From assembly GCA_024347235.1 (NCBI GenBank), contig AP025283.1:1-64000 (forward strand): DNA of 64,000 bases. The letters are read 5' to 3'. Origin of the DNA: Aliamphritea spongicola (lineage in GTDB: Bacteria > Pseudomonadota > Gammaproteobacteria > Pseudomonadales > Balneatricaceae). Positions 42,061 through 53,287 of this stretch are shown in pieces; within the stretch, counting starts at the first letter, position 1, and every line of letters begins with the position of its first letter. Below the pieces are notes generated by a model. It saw only the letters and a list, made by a program, of their open reading frames with translations. It was not told the DNA's origin and did no database searches. The position numbers were made by a program, and so were the translations under genes.

Positions 42061-42596
42061 TCAGCCGGTGATTGTATTTACAGCGGCGCTAAGGTCTTCA
42101 CAGACAACGGTGCCTTCCGGTAAACCGCCCTTTCCAGTGTCCGTTCACCTTTACCGGTTTTAACCAGCAGTGCTTTGCAGCCTGCTGCGATACCTGCCTG
42201 CAAGTCACGTAATGAATCTCCGACTACGTACACGCTCTCAGGGTTGATTTCAGGGTATTTACTAAGAATGCTTTCTATCATGCCCGGTAAAGGTTTTCGG
42301 CAGTTACAGCCGTCGTCAGGGCCGTGTGGGCAGTGCTCAATAAGGCTGATGTTTCCGCCTGCTTCAGTCACCAGTGAAGTCATTTTGGTGTGCATAGCGG
42401 TCAGGGTTTTAGGCGTGAAGTAGCCTCTGGCCAGCCCTGACTGATTGGTTGCTACACAGATTTCAAATCCGGCTTTACTCAGTTCTGCAATGGCTTCAAT
42501 ACTGCCTGGTATAGGTTGCCATTCATCAACTGTTTTAATGTAGTTGTCTGAATCGAAATTGATAACACCATCGCGGTCGAGGATAACTAGGTTCAT
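42061..42596 (-). CDS. gmhB: D-glycero-beta-D-manno-heptose-1,7-bisphosphate 7-phosphatase (one frame break)
   Basis: GmhB is a HAD-type phosphatase of ADP-heptose synthesis, needed for the lipopolysaccharide inner core. The catalytic motif is LDRDGVINFD at residues 5-14. The zinc-binding loop shows CPHGPDDGCNCRKP, the four-ligand pattern of GmhB, and VGDSLRDLQAGIAAG is the third HAD motif. One G is missing near 42113, giving a false end at 42078. Restored, it reads ERAGLPEGTVVCEDLSAAVNTITG and stops at 42061 (178 residues). The start ATG 42596 is used because the HAD motif begins immediately after it. It stands after glyS with a terminator between. Confidence 0.93.
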
Positions 42597-42615
42597 ATGG
42601 ATCCTGAATTTGAGC

Positions 42616-42648
42616 AATAAAAAGCCAGTTGGTATGAGCAACTGGCTT
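42616..42648 (-). terminator. Terminator after glyS
   Basis: On the - strand, AAGCCAGTTG and CAACTGGCTT (42622-42631 and 42639-42648) form a perfect 10-bp stem, followed by TTTTTATT. It ends the glyQS operon before gmhB. Confidence 0.88.
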
Positions 42649-42668
42649 GGTATTTTAAGCGGGCCTGA

Positions 42669-44746
42669 TCAGCCTAGCAAAGAGATGTCTGCCACGCCAA
42701 GGAACAGGTTGCGTAGCTGGCCCAGCAGTGCAAGGCGGTTGTTGCGTACCTGCTCGTCATCAGCCATGACCATGACGTCGTCAAAGAAGGTATCAACGGC
42801 GCCACGCAGGTCAGCCAGCTGTTCCAGTACTGCTTTAAAGTCGCCTTCAGCAAACAGTGGCGCCAGTGCCAGTTGCTTATCAGATACGGCTGTTGCCAGT
42901 GCTTTCTCAGCATCTTCCTGCAGCAGTTCAAGTTTAACAGGCTGGGTATCCGTTACGCCCTGCTTGCTCAGAATGTTTGATACGCGCTTATTGGCAGCCG
43001 CCAGTGCAGCCGCCTCTTCCAGTGTCTGGAAGTGATTTACCGCTTTAACGCGCTGATCAAACTCCAGTGGCTTGGTTGGCTTAACGGCCAGTACCGACAG
43101 GAAGACTTCGGCAGAAATGCCTTCGTCATCATATTTGGCTCGGAAGCGTTCGAACATGAAATCGACAGCTTTATTTCCTGCCTCTTGCCATTCGAATGCT
43201 TTTCCATAGCACTTATCTGATAGCGCTCGGGCAACTAGCTCATGAAGGTCTAGGTCTAGTTTGTTCTCTGTGATAATGCGAAGAACACCTAAAGCAGCAC
43301 GGCGAAGTGCAAACGGGTCCTTCGAGCCAGTTGGTGGCTGATTGATCCCAAATAAACCTATCAGAGTGTCTATGCGATCAGCAATTGCTACAGCGATTCC
43401 AGGCTCTGTTTGTGGAACTTTATCGCCAGCAAATTTTGGTAGATATTGTTCCAGTTGAGCTTTTGCTACGTCCTGTTTTTCACCGTCATGGATAGCGTAG
43501 TGATATCCCATTAAGCCTTGAAGGTCTGGGAATTCGAACACCATGTCAGTCATCAAATCTGTTTTGGCGAGCATTGCTGCGCGCTTGGCGTCTTCAGGGT
43601 TGAAGCCAAGTTTATTGGCGATGAACTCTGCTAATTCCGCTACACGTACTGCCTTGTCATGCAGGGTGCCCAGGTCTTTCTGGAAGATGATGTTGTTCAG
43701 CTTTTCGATGCGGGATTCAAGCGTTTGCTTTTTATCCGTTTCGAAGAAGAAGGCAGCGTCGGCCAGACGTGGACGGATTACTTTCTCGTTACCTTCGATA
43801 ACTTTTGCCGGATCAGTGGATTCAATGTTGGCGATGGTCACGAAGTACGGCAGTAACTGCCCTTCTGTATCGGTAACGTGGAAGTACTTCTGGTGCTCTT
43901 TCATTGAGCTGATCAGTGCCTGTGAAGGCACTTCCAGGAAGCGTTCATCGAAGCGTCCGGTCAGTGCAACCGGCCATTCGTTCAGAGCAGTTACTTCGTC
44001 CAGCAGGTCGTCTTCGATCTGTACAACGGCGTTGATCTTCTCGCCTTCTGCCTGAACCTGGGCGCGGATTTTTCGCGGCGCTCTTCGAAGTCAGCGATGA
44101 CTTTACCAACGCTTTCCAGGTTTTCCAGATATTCGTTCGCGCTGTTTAGTTCGATTGCTTCGTTGTGGTGGAAGCGGTGACCCATAGTTGAACGGCCGGC
44201 CTGAAGGCCAAACACTTCACCTTCAATAACCTGATCACCCAGCAGCATTACCAGCCACTTAGTCGGACGTACAAACTCAGTCCGTGATGCACCCCAGCGC
44301 ATGCGCTTAGGGATAGGCAGTTTCTGGATGGCATTTTCAACAATGGCTGATAGTTCGTTGACCAGAGGCTTGGCCGGTGTTTCCTGACGGAAGCCCATCT
44401 TGCCGTCAACTTCTTCCAGCTGTTCGACGGTCGCGCCGCATTTCTTGGCAAAACCCTGTAGGGCTTTTGACGGGTTGCCGTCTTCATCGTAAGCGATGCG
44501 CGCCGGCGGGCCCTGCATGAAGAAGCTGCTGCTAGGCACCTCTGTTTGCAGGTTGCTGATCTGTACAGCCAGGCGTCGTGGTGCTGCGTAAGCTTTAACG
44601 TCTTCGTCGTTAAAGGCGGTCTCTTTGCCAAACTGTTCTTTGATGCCGTTGCAGATCTCCTGCTTCAGTGCGTCGGAAAGTGACAGTAAGGCTGCCGGTG
44701 GTAATTCTTCTGTACCCAGTTCAATTAAGAAATCCTGCGTGGCCAT
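42669..44746 (-). CDS. glyS: Glycine-tRNA ligase beta subunit (one frame break)
   Basis: GlyS is the large subunit of the alpha2-beta2 class II glycyl-tRNA synthetase. It starts [17 protein letters not shown], the family N-terminus. RMRWGASRTEFVRPTKWLVMLLGD and the C-terminal anticodon-binding region (ALAAANKRVSNILSKQ) are typical. One base is missing near 44070 (ATTTTTCGCGGCG), where two frames meet. The restored length is 692 residues (E. coli 689). It overlaps glyQ by one base (TAATG). A stretch at about 43130-43560 uses CTA, CGA and GGA codons and is richer in AT than the flanks. Confidence 0.96.
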
Positions 44747-45720
44747 TACTTGCTCTCCTCTTCGCTGGCGGCGAGTACTTCGTTACGGATGGCTTCGGAG
44801 GCCATCGGGAAGCCCAGTGCTTTACGGGCATCGTAATAAGCGTGTGCTACTTCACGGGCAAGGGTACGTACACGCAGAATGTAACGCTGACGTTCGGTCA
44901 CAGAAATTGCATGACGGGCGTCCAGCAGGTTGAATGTGTGGGAGGCTTTCAGCACCTGTTCATACGCTGGCAGCGGCAACGGTTTTTCAAGTTCTAGCAG
45001 TTTACGGCACTCGCTTTCGTAGTGGTCGAAGTTTTTGAACAACATCGGTACATCGGCGTGTTCAAAGTTGTAAGTAGACTGCTCTACTTCGTTCTGGTGG
45101 AAAACGTCGCCATAGGTTACTGGTGTGCCGTCCGGGTTGTATGTCCAGATCAGGTCATAAACGCTTTCTACGTCCTGCACGTACATTGCCAGACGTTCCA
45201 GACCATAGGTGATTTCACCAGTGACTGGGTAGCATTCAATACCACCGGCCTGCTGGAAGTAAGTGAACTGAGATACTTCCATGCCGTTTAGCCAAACTTC
45301 CCAGCCAAGACCCCAGGCACCCAGGGTTGGTGATTCCCAGTTATCTTCTACAAAGCGAACGTCGTGGACCAGTGTGTCGATGCCAATCCGTTCCAGAGAG
45401 CCCAGATACAGTTCCTGAAGGTTATCCGGAGAGGGTTTCATTACTACCTGAAACTGGTAGTAGTGCTGCAGACGGTTCGGGTTGTCACCGTAACGGCCAT
45501 CGGTTGGGCGACGGCTTGGCTGTACATAAGCAGAGTTCCAGTTTTCAGGGCCGATTGAGCGCAGGAATGTTGCCGGGTGGAATGTGCCTGCCCCTACTTC
45601 CATATCCAGCGGCTGTACCACAACGCAGCCTTTATCTGACCAGTATTCTTGCAGCGCCAGGATTAATCCCTGAAAAGTGCTGGCATCTGAACTCGCTTTA
45701 TCTGTCACGGAGATCACCAT
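44746..45720 (-). CDS. glyQ: Glycine-tRNA ligase alpha subunit
   Basis: This intact 324-residue GlyQ is the catalytic subunit that activates glycine and charges tRNA-Gly. [41 protein letters not shown] and the aminoacylation core [23 protein letters not shown] are typical. It ends in TAATG, overlapping glyS by one base. The start ATG 45720 is preceded by a weak GGTGATCTCC-like region. In E. coli the protein is 303 residues; the extra length is at the N-terminus ([14 protein letters not shown]), so a start further in is possible, but [14 protein letters not shown] fixes the fold. Confidence 0.96.
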   Translation of the reverse strand: MVISVTDKASSDASTFQGLILALQEYWSDKGCVVVQPLDMEVGAGTFHPATFLRSIGPENWNSAYVQPSRRPTDGRYGDNPNRLQHYYQFQVVMKPSPDNLQELYLGSLERIGIDTLVHDVRFVEDNWESPTLGAWGLGWEVWLNGMEVSQFTYFQQAGGIECYPVTGEITYGLERLAMYVQDVESVYDLIWTYNPDGTPVTYGDVFHQNEVEQSTYNFEHADVPMLFKNFDHYESECRKLLELEKPLPLPAYEQVLKASHTFNLLDARHAISVTERQRYILRVRTLAREVAHAYYDARKALGFPMASEAIRNEVLAASEEESK

Positions 45721-45903
45721 AGTGGGTTAACAGTAAAAAATAGAGCAGGATTATACATGAATTTGCCGGGCTGATGGTGGGCAATGTGTCGTCGGCAGAT
45801 AAGAATTTTAAGATTTTTGCAGGGGCTGTTTACGATAAGCGGTGTGAGGTTTCCCTTAGTGAACAGGATGGCCATTGCGACCACCCTGTAGGAAGAATGA
45901 AGA

Positions 45904-46350
45904 TCAGTAATCCAGGGTCAGGTATTTCAGAATCTCGATTACTTCTTCGGTGTTCTTTGCTGTGGCATGTGCTGCAGCATCGATTTCTTTCAGTGGGTGA
46001 GTCAGTTCTTCAGCGTGCTCAACGATCAGGGACTTACCCAGTGCTGCTGCCATGCCGGCATCGAATGCTGCGTTCCACTGTCGGTATTTGTCACCGAAGC
46101 GAACGATGACGATATCAGCGCGCTGAATGGCTGTGATGTGACGCATGCTGTTTATCTTGGCTGCTTTATGGTCTTTCCAGAAGTTGCTCTCTTCCGGGCC
46201 AAGAATTTCGACGCCGCAGTCATCGCTTGATGCGTGATCTGTATTTGGTGTCATTACTGTCACTGGCAGGTTTTGTTCTTTGATGGCGGTTTTGATCTTT
46301 TCACGCCAGTCGGTGTGGATTTCACCTGACAGATATACGCTGTATTGCAT
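45904..46350 (-). CDS. YtoQ family protein
   Basis: This intact 148-residue protein matches the YtoQ family: MQYSVYLSGEIHTDWREKIKTAIKEQNLPVTVMTPNTDH, with a nucleoside 2-deoxyribosyltransferase-like fold suggested by YLSGEIH, DIVIVRFGDKYRQWNAAFDAGMAAALGK and HAEELTHPLKEID. A deoxyribosyltransferase or hydrolase-type activity is a structural guess; the biological role is unknown. The open frame extends to 46407, but ATG 46350 has a GGAGCATAATA ribosome binding site and the YtoQ N-terminus. It sits between glyQ and a parS site. Confidence 0.88.
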   Translation of the reverse strand: MQYSVYLSGEIHTDWREKIKTAIKEQNLPVTVMTPNTDHASSDDCGVEILGPEESNFWKDHKAAKINSMRHITAIQRADIVIVRFGDKYRQWNAAFDAGMAAALGKSLIVEHAEELTHPLKEIDAAAHATAKNTEEVIEILKYLTLDY

Positions 46351-46446
46351 TATTATGCTCCGGTCTTGTTCTATGTTGGATTTCTTATTTCTCACCCTAT
46401 CCGTCAACCATTATAATGGCTGCGAATTTTCATCTCTATGACAAAA

Positions 46447-46462
46447 GGTTTCACGTGAAACA
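46447..46462. promoter_or_regulatory. parS: parS centromere-like site overlapping a start codon
   Basis: GGTTTCACGTGAAACA matches the 16-bp parS consensus except for the first base, with an intact 14-bp core. The GTG in CACGTG is the likely start codon of the acyltransferase gene (46455), so ParB binding would cover its ribosome binding site (AAAGG at 46444-46448). Confidence 0.85.
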
Positions 46463-47337
46463 ATTGAAAGGTCCTTTAGCTGTCGGCTTGCTTTTTTACT
46501 GTCACTACTGCCCCTCTCCATGGCAAGAAGCCTGGGTGGTTTTATTGGCCGGCGTATGAATAAAGGGACAGGTAAGCCCGCCAGGAATACCCAAAAGAAT
46601 ATTGCGGCCTGCTTCCCTGAACTGGATGAAGCCGGCCAGAAAAAGCTGATCAGTGAGAGTCTGGAAGAGACTGGTCGCTCAATTGGTGAAATGGGTATGT
46701 CATGGATCTGGCAGCCAGAACGGGTACTGGGAAAAGTGAAAACAGTGCACGGTAAGGAAGTGCTGGATGATGCTCTGGCGGAGAATCGAGGTGTGATTCT
46801 GATTGCCCCGCATATTGGTAACTGGGAAGTGCTGAACCTGTGGCTGAGTAAATACTATAAGCTCACTGCTATGTATAAGCCGCCAAAAATTAAGATGATG
46901 GATGATCTGATTCGCAAGAAGCGTGAGCGGATCGGTTCTCAGCTGGCGCCGGCTAACGTTAAGGGTGTCCGGATGGCGGTTAAGTGTCTGCGGAAAAATG
47001 AGATTCTGGGCATTTTACCGGATCAGGAGCCGGAGAAGTCCGGTGGTATTTTTCGCCTTTTATGGGCGTTCAGGCATTTACAATGAAGCTGTTGCCTCAG
47101 CTGGCAGCACAAACCGGTGCGGTGGTTGTGTCCGGTTATGCTAAGCGTGTAGAGGGTGGTTTTGAGTTGTTCTTCCACCGCGCTGAGGGAGACATCAATA
47201 GCAAGGATCTGGATGAGGCAACTGCGGCCATGAATCAGGAAGTTGAATATTGTGTCCGTCAGGTGCCGGAACAATACCAGTGGGAGTACCGCCGGTTTAG
47301 TCGTCGGCCCGAAGGCGAAGCGGCTTTCTATAAATAA
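46455..47337 (+). CDS. LpxL/HtrB-like lipid A acyltransferase (two frame breaks)
   Basis: This is a lysophospholipid acyltransferase of the LpxL/LpxM family, which adds secondary acyl chains to lipid A in the inner membrane. The catalytic motif HX4E is in APHIGNWEVLN, and DQEP with the restored GGIFAPFMGVQAFT lies about 95 residues later. An N-terminal hydrophobic anchor (VGLLFLLSLLPLSMARSLGGFIG) is present. Breaks: a T is missing near 46493 (GCTTTTTTACTG), and a base near 47053. The restored length is 294 residues. The start is GTG 46455, inside a parS site. It is convergent with trkH. Confidence 0.9.
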
Positions 47338-47380
47338 AGCGGCAACCTTTCTGAATGAATACCTGCCCTGCCGGGTAATA

Positions 47381-47405
47381 AAAAGGAGCCATATGGCTCC
47401 TTTTT
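47381..47405. terminator. Bidirectional terminator between lpxL-like gene and trkH
   Basis: AAAAGGAGCC (47381-47390) and GGCTCCTTTT (47395-47404) form a perfect stem over 4 bases, with T runs on both strands. It serves both convergent genes. Confidence 0.92.
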
Positions 47406-47422
47406 GTGTCCGGGATGTGTGA

Positions 47423-48870
47423 TCAGCGTTTCCAAAATGCCGGTGTGAAGAGTACCAGTAAGGTAAATACTTCGAGTCGTCCCAACAGCATGGCAAAACA
47501 CAGTACCCATTTGGCCGGTGTGTTCAGGTCGCCATAGTGTGCTGATACCTGGCCTAAGCCCGGGCCCAGGTTGTTCAGTGTTGCCCCTACTGCAGACCAT
47601 GCCGTTATCTGGTCCAGGCCGGTCCCTAAGAGGATTATCAGCATAATCACGAATACGATAAGGTAGACAGAGAAAAAGCCCCACACGGCCTCCAGAACGC
47701 GGTCAGAGATAGGCGTCTTGCCAAGCTTAACCGGAATTACCGCGTTGGGGTGAATCAGGCGGGTGATTTCCGGGAGCCCTGCTTGAGGATCAGCAAAATA
47801 CGGATCACTTTCATACCGCCACCGGTGGAGCCGGCACAGCCGCCGGAGAACGCCGCGACGAACAACAGGAATGGCAACATAACAGGCCACTGGGCAAAAT
47901 CGGCTGTCGCGAATCCTGTGGTTGTGGCAATGGATACCACTTCAAAAACGGCCTTGCGAACCGATTCCAGCGGTGCATAAGTACCGGTGAATATCAGCAC
48001 CAGAGATGCTAGCAGGCTGATGCAACCCAGGATGCTCAGGTAGAATTTGAATTCCGGATCCTGCCAGTAATGCATTAGGGAGCGTTGCCGCCAGGCGAAG
48101 AAATGCAGGCCGAAGTTCACCGCAGAAATGATCATGAAGAAGATGCAGATAGCTTCGATCAGCGGGCTGTCAAAGTAGCCGATGCTGGCATCATGGGTGG
48201 AGAATCCACCAATCGCAACAGTAGAGAAACTGTGGCTGATCGCATCAAACAGGGTCATCCCTGCCAGCCAGTAACCCAGTGCGCAGGCAATGGTCAGCGA
48301 TAAATAAATGTACCAGAGTGCCTTGGCGGTTTCGGTAATCCGCGGGGTCAGTTTACTGTCTTTAACCGGGCCGGGTGTTTCAGCCCGGTACAGCTGCATG
48401 CCCCCGATGCCCAGCATCGGCAGAATGGCCACCGCCAGTACGATGATCCCCATGCCGCCTAACCATTGCAGTTGCTGCCGGTAAAACAGGATGGATTTTG
48501 GCAGTGTGTCGATGCCGGTAATGACCGTGGCCCCGGTGGTTGTCAGGCCGGAAAGTGATTCAAATACCGCATCCACAAAGCTCAGTGACAGATCTTCTGA
48601 GAGGATAAATGGGATCGAACCGAACAGGCCGAGTACCGACCAGAACAGAACGGTGATCAGGAATCCGTCCCGGGTGCGCAGGTCCTGTCTGACTTTATAT
48701 ACCGGTAGCCAGATGATGAAGCCGGTTAGCAGTGTGATCAGAAAACCGGTGAGGAAGGCTTTACTGGACTGCCCTTCATAAAGGATGTCGACCAAAACCG
48801 GTGGCAGCATAGTGAAGCTGAAGATCATCAGCAGGATGCCAAGTATGCGGAGTATCACTTTATAGTGCAT
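47423..48870 (-). CDS. trkH: Potassium uptake protein TrkH (one frame break)
   Basis: This is the membrane subunit of the Trk low-affinity K+ system. Four selectivity-filter loops are visible: SGLTTTGATVITG, STVAIGGFSTHD, IATTTGFATAD and ATLNNLGPGLGQVS. About ten membrane segments fit the family. One base is missing near 47782 (GGGAGCCCTGCTTG), after which it reads LKQGLPEITRLIHPNAVIPVKLG and ends at TGA 47423. The restored length is 482 residues (E. coli 483). It lies 20 bp after trkA on the same strand, the usual order for a Trk operon, and probably shares its promoter. Confidence 0.95.
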
Positions 48871-48890
48871 ATGTCAGTGCCGTCCGGTTA

Positions 48891-50267
48891 TCAGAAGAAG
48901 CCCAGGCCAACCTGGAAGAGGCGTTCGACTTCGCGGATTTTACGTTTGTCGATCAGGAACAGAATGACGTGATCATCGTTCTCAACCACGACGTCATCGT
49001 GGGCGATCAGTACCTGATCTTTACGGACAATTGCGCCGATGGTGGTGCCGGCCGGAAGGTCGATATCTTCAATGGCCTTACCCACTACCTTGGAGTTACG
49101 CTTGTCACCGTGGGCGACCGCTTCCAGTGCTTCGGCCGCACCCCGTCGCAGGGAGTGTACGGCTGCCACGTCTCCGCGGCGGACGTGGGTCAGCAGGCTG
49201 CCGATGGTGGTTTGTTGCGGTGAAATCGCAATGTCGATTACCCCGCCCTGCACCAGGTCAACGTATGCAGTGTTATTAATCAGGGTCATAACTGTGCGGA
49301 CCCCTAACCGTTTTGCCAGCATAGAAGCCATGATGTTGGCTTCGTCATCGTTGGTCAGGGCGCAGAAAACGTCGGTGTCTTCAATGTTTTCTTCCAGCAG
49401 CAGGTCACGGTCTGAGGCGCTGCCGTTCAGTACAATGGTGTTATCCAGTCGCTTGGCCAGATCGTGACAGCGTTTCAGGTCCCGTTCGATAATCTTGACC
49501 TGGAACTGGTCTTCGATGCTGCTGGCCAGTCGGGCGCCGATATTACCGCCGCCGGCAATGATGATACGTTTGTATGGCCGGTCCAGACGACGCAGCTCGC
49601 TCATGACTGAGCGGATGTCTTTGGTAGCGGCGATGAAGAACACTTCATCATCCGCTTCAATGACCGTATCCCCTTTAGGAATAATCGGGCTGCCCTGACG
49701 GAAGATGGCGGCTACCCGGGTGTCGACGGATGGCATATGGGTACGTAAAAACGATATTTCATGACCAACCAGCGGGCCGCCGTAATAGGCTTTTACGGCT
49801 ACCAGCTGTGCTTTACCGTCCGCAAAGTCCAGTACCTGAAGGGCACCGGGGTGCTCAATGAGGCGTTTGATGTGTTTGGTCACCAGCTGCTCTGGACTGA
49901 TCAGTACATCAATGGGAATTGATTTATTACAGAATACTTCGCGGTTATGGCGCAGGTAATCGTGTTCCCGGACCCGGGCGATTTTGGTGGGGGTGTTAAA
50001 CAGGGTGTGGGCAAACTGACAGGCGATCATATTCACTTCATCGCTGTTCGTCACCGCAATCAGCATGTCGGCATCCTGAGCACCGGCCTGTTCCAGAACG
50101 CCGGGGTGGGATGCTTTACCTTCCGTGGTACGGATGTCGATCCGGTCCTGTAACTCACGTAAACGGACGATATCAGTATCGACAATGGTGATGTCGTTGG
50201 CTTCGTTGGCCAGGTTTTCCGCTAAGGTTCCGCCTACCTGCCCTGCTCCGAGAATGATGATCTTCAT
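48891..50267 (-). CDS. trkA: Trk potassium uptake regulator TrkA
   Basis: This intact 458-residue TrkA is the cytosolic NAD(H)-binding regulator that gates TrkH. Two Rossmann-type TrkA-N domains are present ([16 protein letters not shown] at residues 3-18 and [16 protein letters not shown] near 235), each followed by a TrkA-C ligand domain ending in a DDxVILFLI-type strand. The start ATG 50267 has a GGTAGCAGTGAGTA-like upstream region. rsmB ends 28 bp upstream, so rsmB, trkA and trkH, with fmt and def before them, may form one operon, an arrangement seen in many Pseudomonas-like genomes. Confidence 0.96.
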   Translation of the reverse strand: MKIIILGAGQVGGTLAENLANEANDITIVDTDIVRLRELQDRIDIRTTEGKASHPGVLEQAGAQDADMLIAVTNSDEVNMIACQFAHTLFNTPTKIARVREHDYLRHNREVFCNKSIPIDVLISPEQLVTKHIKRLIEHPGALQVLDFADGKAQLVAVKAYYGGPLVGHEISFLRTHMPSVDTRVAAIFRQGSPIIPKGDTVIEADDEVFFIAATKDIRSVMSELRRLDRPYKRIIIAGGGNIGARLASSIEDQFQVKIIERDLKRCHDLAKRLDNTIVLNGSASDRDLLLEENIEDTDVFCALTNDDEANIMASMLAKRLGVRTVMTLINNTAYVDLVQGGVIDIAISPQQTTIGSLLTHVRRGDVAAVHSLRRGAAEALEAVAHGDKRNSKVVGKAIEDIDLPAGTTIGAIVRKDQVLIAHDDVVVENDDHVILFLIDKRKIREVERLFQVGLGFF

Positions 50268-50295
50268 TACTCACTGCTACCTTTATGCTGACTTA

Positions 50296-51610
50296 TCACT
50301 CGCCGCCGTTATCGGGGCTTTCTGCTTTGCTCAGTAATGCGTAATAGAAACCGTCGTGACCGTCCGGTTGCGGAAACAACTGACGTCCATACGGACGCGC
50401 CTGACCCCAGCTGGCTTCTATGTCGTGGTGTACCGCGTCTTCCTGCTGTTTCAGGAAGCGCTCTACAACCCGTTCGTTTTCCTGCGGGAATACTGAACAG
50501 GTTGCGTAAACAAGCTTGCCGCCGGGCTGTAACATCTGCCAGCCATTTTTAAGGATGGCCAGTTGGATGTCGGCCAGCGGCTTTAAATCTTCATTGCGGC
50601 GCAGCCCTTTAATGTCCGGATGGCGGCGAATAACACCGCTGGCAGAACAGGGTGCGTCAATCAGGATGCGGTCAAACAGCTGGCCGTCCCACCATTCCTG
50701 AGAGGCTGCGTCGGCGACGATTACTTCGGCGTCCAGTTGCAGGCGCTGAAGGTTTTCTTCAATACGGCTGGCGCGCTTTGCTTCTAACTCAACGGCAACT
50801 GCAGCGCTTAGCTCAGGCTCCTGCTCCACGATATGGCAGAGTTTTCCGCCCGGTGCCGCACATGTATCCAGTACCCGTTGTCCGGGCTTAAGGTCCAGCA
50901 GGTCTGCACTCAGTTGAGCAGCTTCATCCTGAACGCTGGCAAAACCTTCATCGAAGCCGGGTAGCAGATCCACGTCGCAGGCTTCATCAAGCTGGATTGC
51001 CTGCCCGGAATGCGCGCCGGGAAAGGCATCGATTTCTGCTTCGTCCAGCCAGTCAAGGTACTGATCCCGGGTACAGCGTTGCTGATTGATCCGAAGGGTC
51101 ATTGGCGGTTGCTGATTATTTTGCTCGAGGATGAATTCCCAGTGCTGTGGCCAGTTATGGCGCAGCTTGTCGATCATCCATGTCGGATGATTGAAGCGGA
51201 ATTCCGGTTCGTTATTCAGGGTGGCAAAGATGCTTTCCTGTTCCCGCTGTAAGCGACGCAGCACGCCGTTCAGTAATCCTTTCGCCCAGGGCTTGTTCAG
51301 CTGGGCGCAGGCTTCAACCGTTTCGCCAATGCTGGCGTGAGCGGGAATGCGCATTTCCAGTAACTGATACATGCCCAGCATCAGCAGGGCCTGAAGGTCC
51401 TGCTCCTGCTTTTAAAGGGCTTTTTCAGCATGTAGTTAGTGAGTGCTTGCAAGCGTGGCAGGTTTCGCAGTGTGCCGTAGCACAGTTGTTGCAGCAAGCC
51501 TCTGTCCCGTTCCGAAACCCGGCTCAGACCTTTGCTGAGTTCAGTGTTCAGGGAAGCTTTTGCAACAGGATCGGAGTCAGGGTCTGGGCGGCAATGGCGC
51601 GGCTGTTCAT
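50296..51610 (-). CDS. rsmB: 16S rRNA m5C967 methyltransferase RsmB (two frame breaks)
   Basis: RsmB methylates C967 of 16S rRNA. The N-terminal NusB-like domain precedes the Rossmann methyltransferase, whose motifs are DTCAAPGGKLCHI (SAM), DAPCSASGVIRRHPDIK and LVYATCSVFPQEN (catalytic Cys in TCS). Two bases are missing near 51406 (CTTTTAAAG) and near 51560 (AAGCTTCCCTG), giving 438 residues with the ATG at 51610 (MNSRAIAAQTL). E. coli has 429. It lies 9 bp after fmt, in the usual def-fmt-rsmB order. Confidence 0.94.
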
Positions 51611-51619
51611 ATAGGTGCG

Positions 51620-52574
51620 TTATCCCAGCTGTGTGCCGTCCGCGAACAGGTCGCGTTTAGAATTCAGAACCGCGGCGGTTGGCATGGCTTTGCTGCCCGG
51701 TAGCTGAATGTGCAGTAACTTCAGGCTGCCTTTACCGCAGGCAACATGAATGGCTTTTTGTCGGTAGAGATAACGGTACCTGCTGCGGCAGTACTGTCTT
51801 TATCGCTGATATCCGCCTGCCAGATACGCAGGGTTTCACCGTTCAGCTGGGTATAGGCAACGGGCCATGGTGAGAGGCCGCGAATTTGTCTGGCAACGGC
51901 TTCTGCACTTTGGTTCCAGTCGATGATGCCTTCGGTTTTTCCAGCTTGTGGGCGTAATTTGCCAGGCTGTCATCCTGAGGCTCGGCCTGCAAACTGCCGT
52001 CTGCCAGTCCGGGCAGGCTGGCCAGCAGGGCTTCTGCACCGATAACGGCCAGCCGGTCATGCAGTTCGCCGCTGGATTCTGTTGTGCTGATTTCGCAACT
52101 GCTTTTCAGCAACATTCCGCCGGTATCCAGGCCTTCATCCATTTGCATAATGGTGACACCGGTTTCAGCATCGCTTGCCAGAACAGCTCTGTGAATAGGG
52201 GCGGCGCCGCGCCAGCGTGGCAGCAGAGAAGCATGTACGTTGATACAGCCCAGACGGGGTGCTTCAAGCACTGCTTTGGGCAGCAGAATGCCGTAAGCAA
52301 CCACCACCATCAGATCGGCTTCAAGGCTTTGCAGTGTTTCCAGCGCCCCTTCTTCTTTGAAGTTCAGGGGCTGGTATATATCCAGCTGGTGATCGAGGGC
52401 GACCTGTTTAACCGGACTGGGTTTGAGCTTACGCCCCCGCCCTGCCGGACGGTCTGGCTGCGTGTATACGCCGATAACGTTGTGCCCGGCATCAAGCAGT
52501 GCCTGCAGATTAGTGGCAGCAAAGTCCGGGGTGCCGGCGAAGATTATCCGCAAACCCCTGGCTGAATCAGACAT
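51620..52574 (-). CDS. fmt: Methionyl-tRNA formyltransferase (two frame breaks)
   Basis: Fmt formylates initiator Met-t[21 protein letters not shown] starts the formyl-THF-binding domain. The signature [20 protein letters not shown] lies at about residues 108-127, with DTGGMLL downstream. Two A bases are missing (near 51937 and 51763), and the restored protein has 318 residues (E. coli 315), with a C-terminal OB-like domain ending [10 protein letters not shown] at TAA 51620. It lies 9 bp after def and 9 bp before rsmB, consistent with one operon. Confidence 0.95.
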
Positions 52575-52583
52575 TGGCGTCCC

Positions 52584-53090
52584 TTATACGTGTTGGCGGT
52601 GAGCTTTTTCGAGCTTGCTGCGAATACGGTTCCGTTTCAGCGGAGACAGGTAATCAACGAACAGTTTGCCGTCCAGGTGATCGATTTCGTGCTGAATACA
52701 CACGGCCAGCAGTTCATCTGCTTCCATGGTGTATTCTTCACCGTGTTCGTTATGGGCGGTCAGGCGTACTTTGTTTGGGCGAACAACGTTTTCATAGAAG
52801 CCCGGGACGGATAAGCAGCCTTCCTGCATTTTGTCGGTTTCTGTTGTCAGAGGCTCAACGACCGGATTAATAATCACCATCGGTTCGTTTTTCTCTTCAG
52901 ACAGGTCGATGGTAATGATACGCTGATGGACATTGATCTGCGTTGCCGCCAGGCCGATGCCAGGAGCATCGTACATGGTTTCAAACATGTCTTTGACCAG
53001 TTGGCGTAACTCGTCATTGAATTCGGTAACGGGCTCCGCAACGGTACGAAGGCGTGGATCTGGAAACTCAAGAATAGGTAATAGGGCCAT
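52584..53090 (-). CDS. def: Peptide deformylase
   Basis: This intact 168-residue deformylase removes the formyl group from nascent proteins. All three family motifs are seen: GIGLAATQI (residue 45 on), EGCLSVPG (metal Cys) and QHEIDHLDG (HExxH metal histidines). The frame extends to 53168, but ATG 53090 gives the family N-terminus [15 protein letters not shown]. It is the first gene of the def-fmt-rsmB(-trkA-trkH) series, divergent from the LysM gene as in many gammaproteobacteria. Confidence 0.97.
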   Translation of the reverse strand: MALLPILEFPDPRLRTVAEPVTEFNDELRQLVKDMFETMYDAPGIGLAATQINVHQRIITIDLSEEKNEPMVIINPVVEPLTTETDKMQEGCLSVPGFYENVVRPNKVRLTAHNEHGEEYTMEADELLAVCIQHEIDHLDGKLFVDYLSPLKRNRIRSKLEKAHRQHV

Positions 53091-53287
53091 AACTGCAACT
53101 GTAAAGAAATGGTTGAAATACGCGCGCTTAATCGCAAGAATCAATATTATACTGATATCGATACGCAATGCATTGTCGATACTGGGCTCAGGGTGACTAA
53201 AATCTATTAATTCAGCAGTATTGGACGTGTTTTTACATGTTTGTAAGGGATTACAGGATCAACTGCTGTCAGACAAGGAATCAAAGG

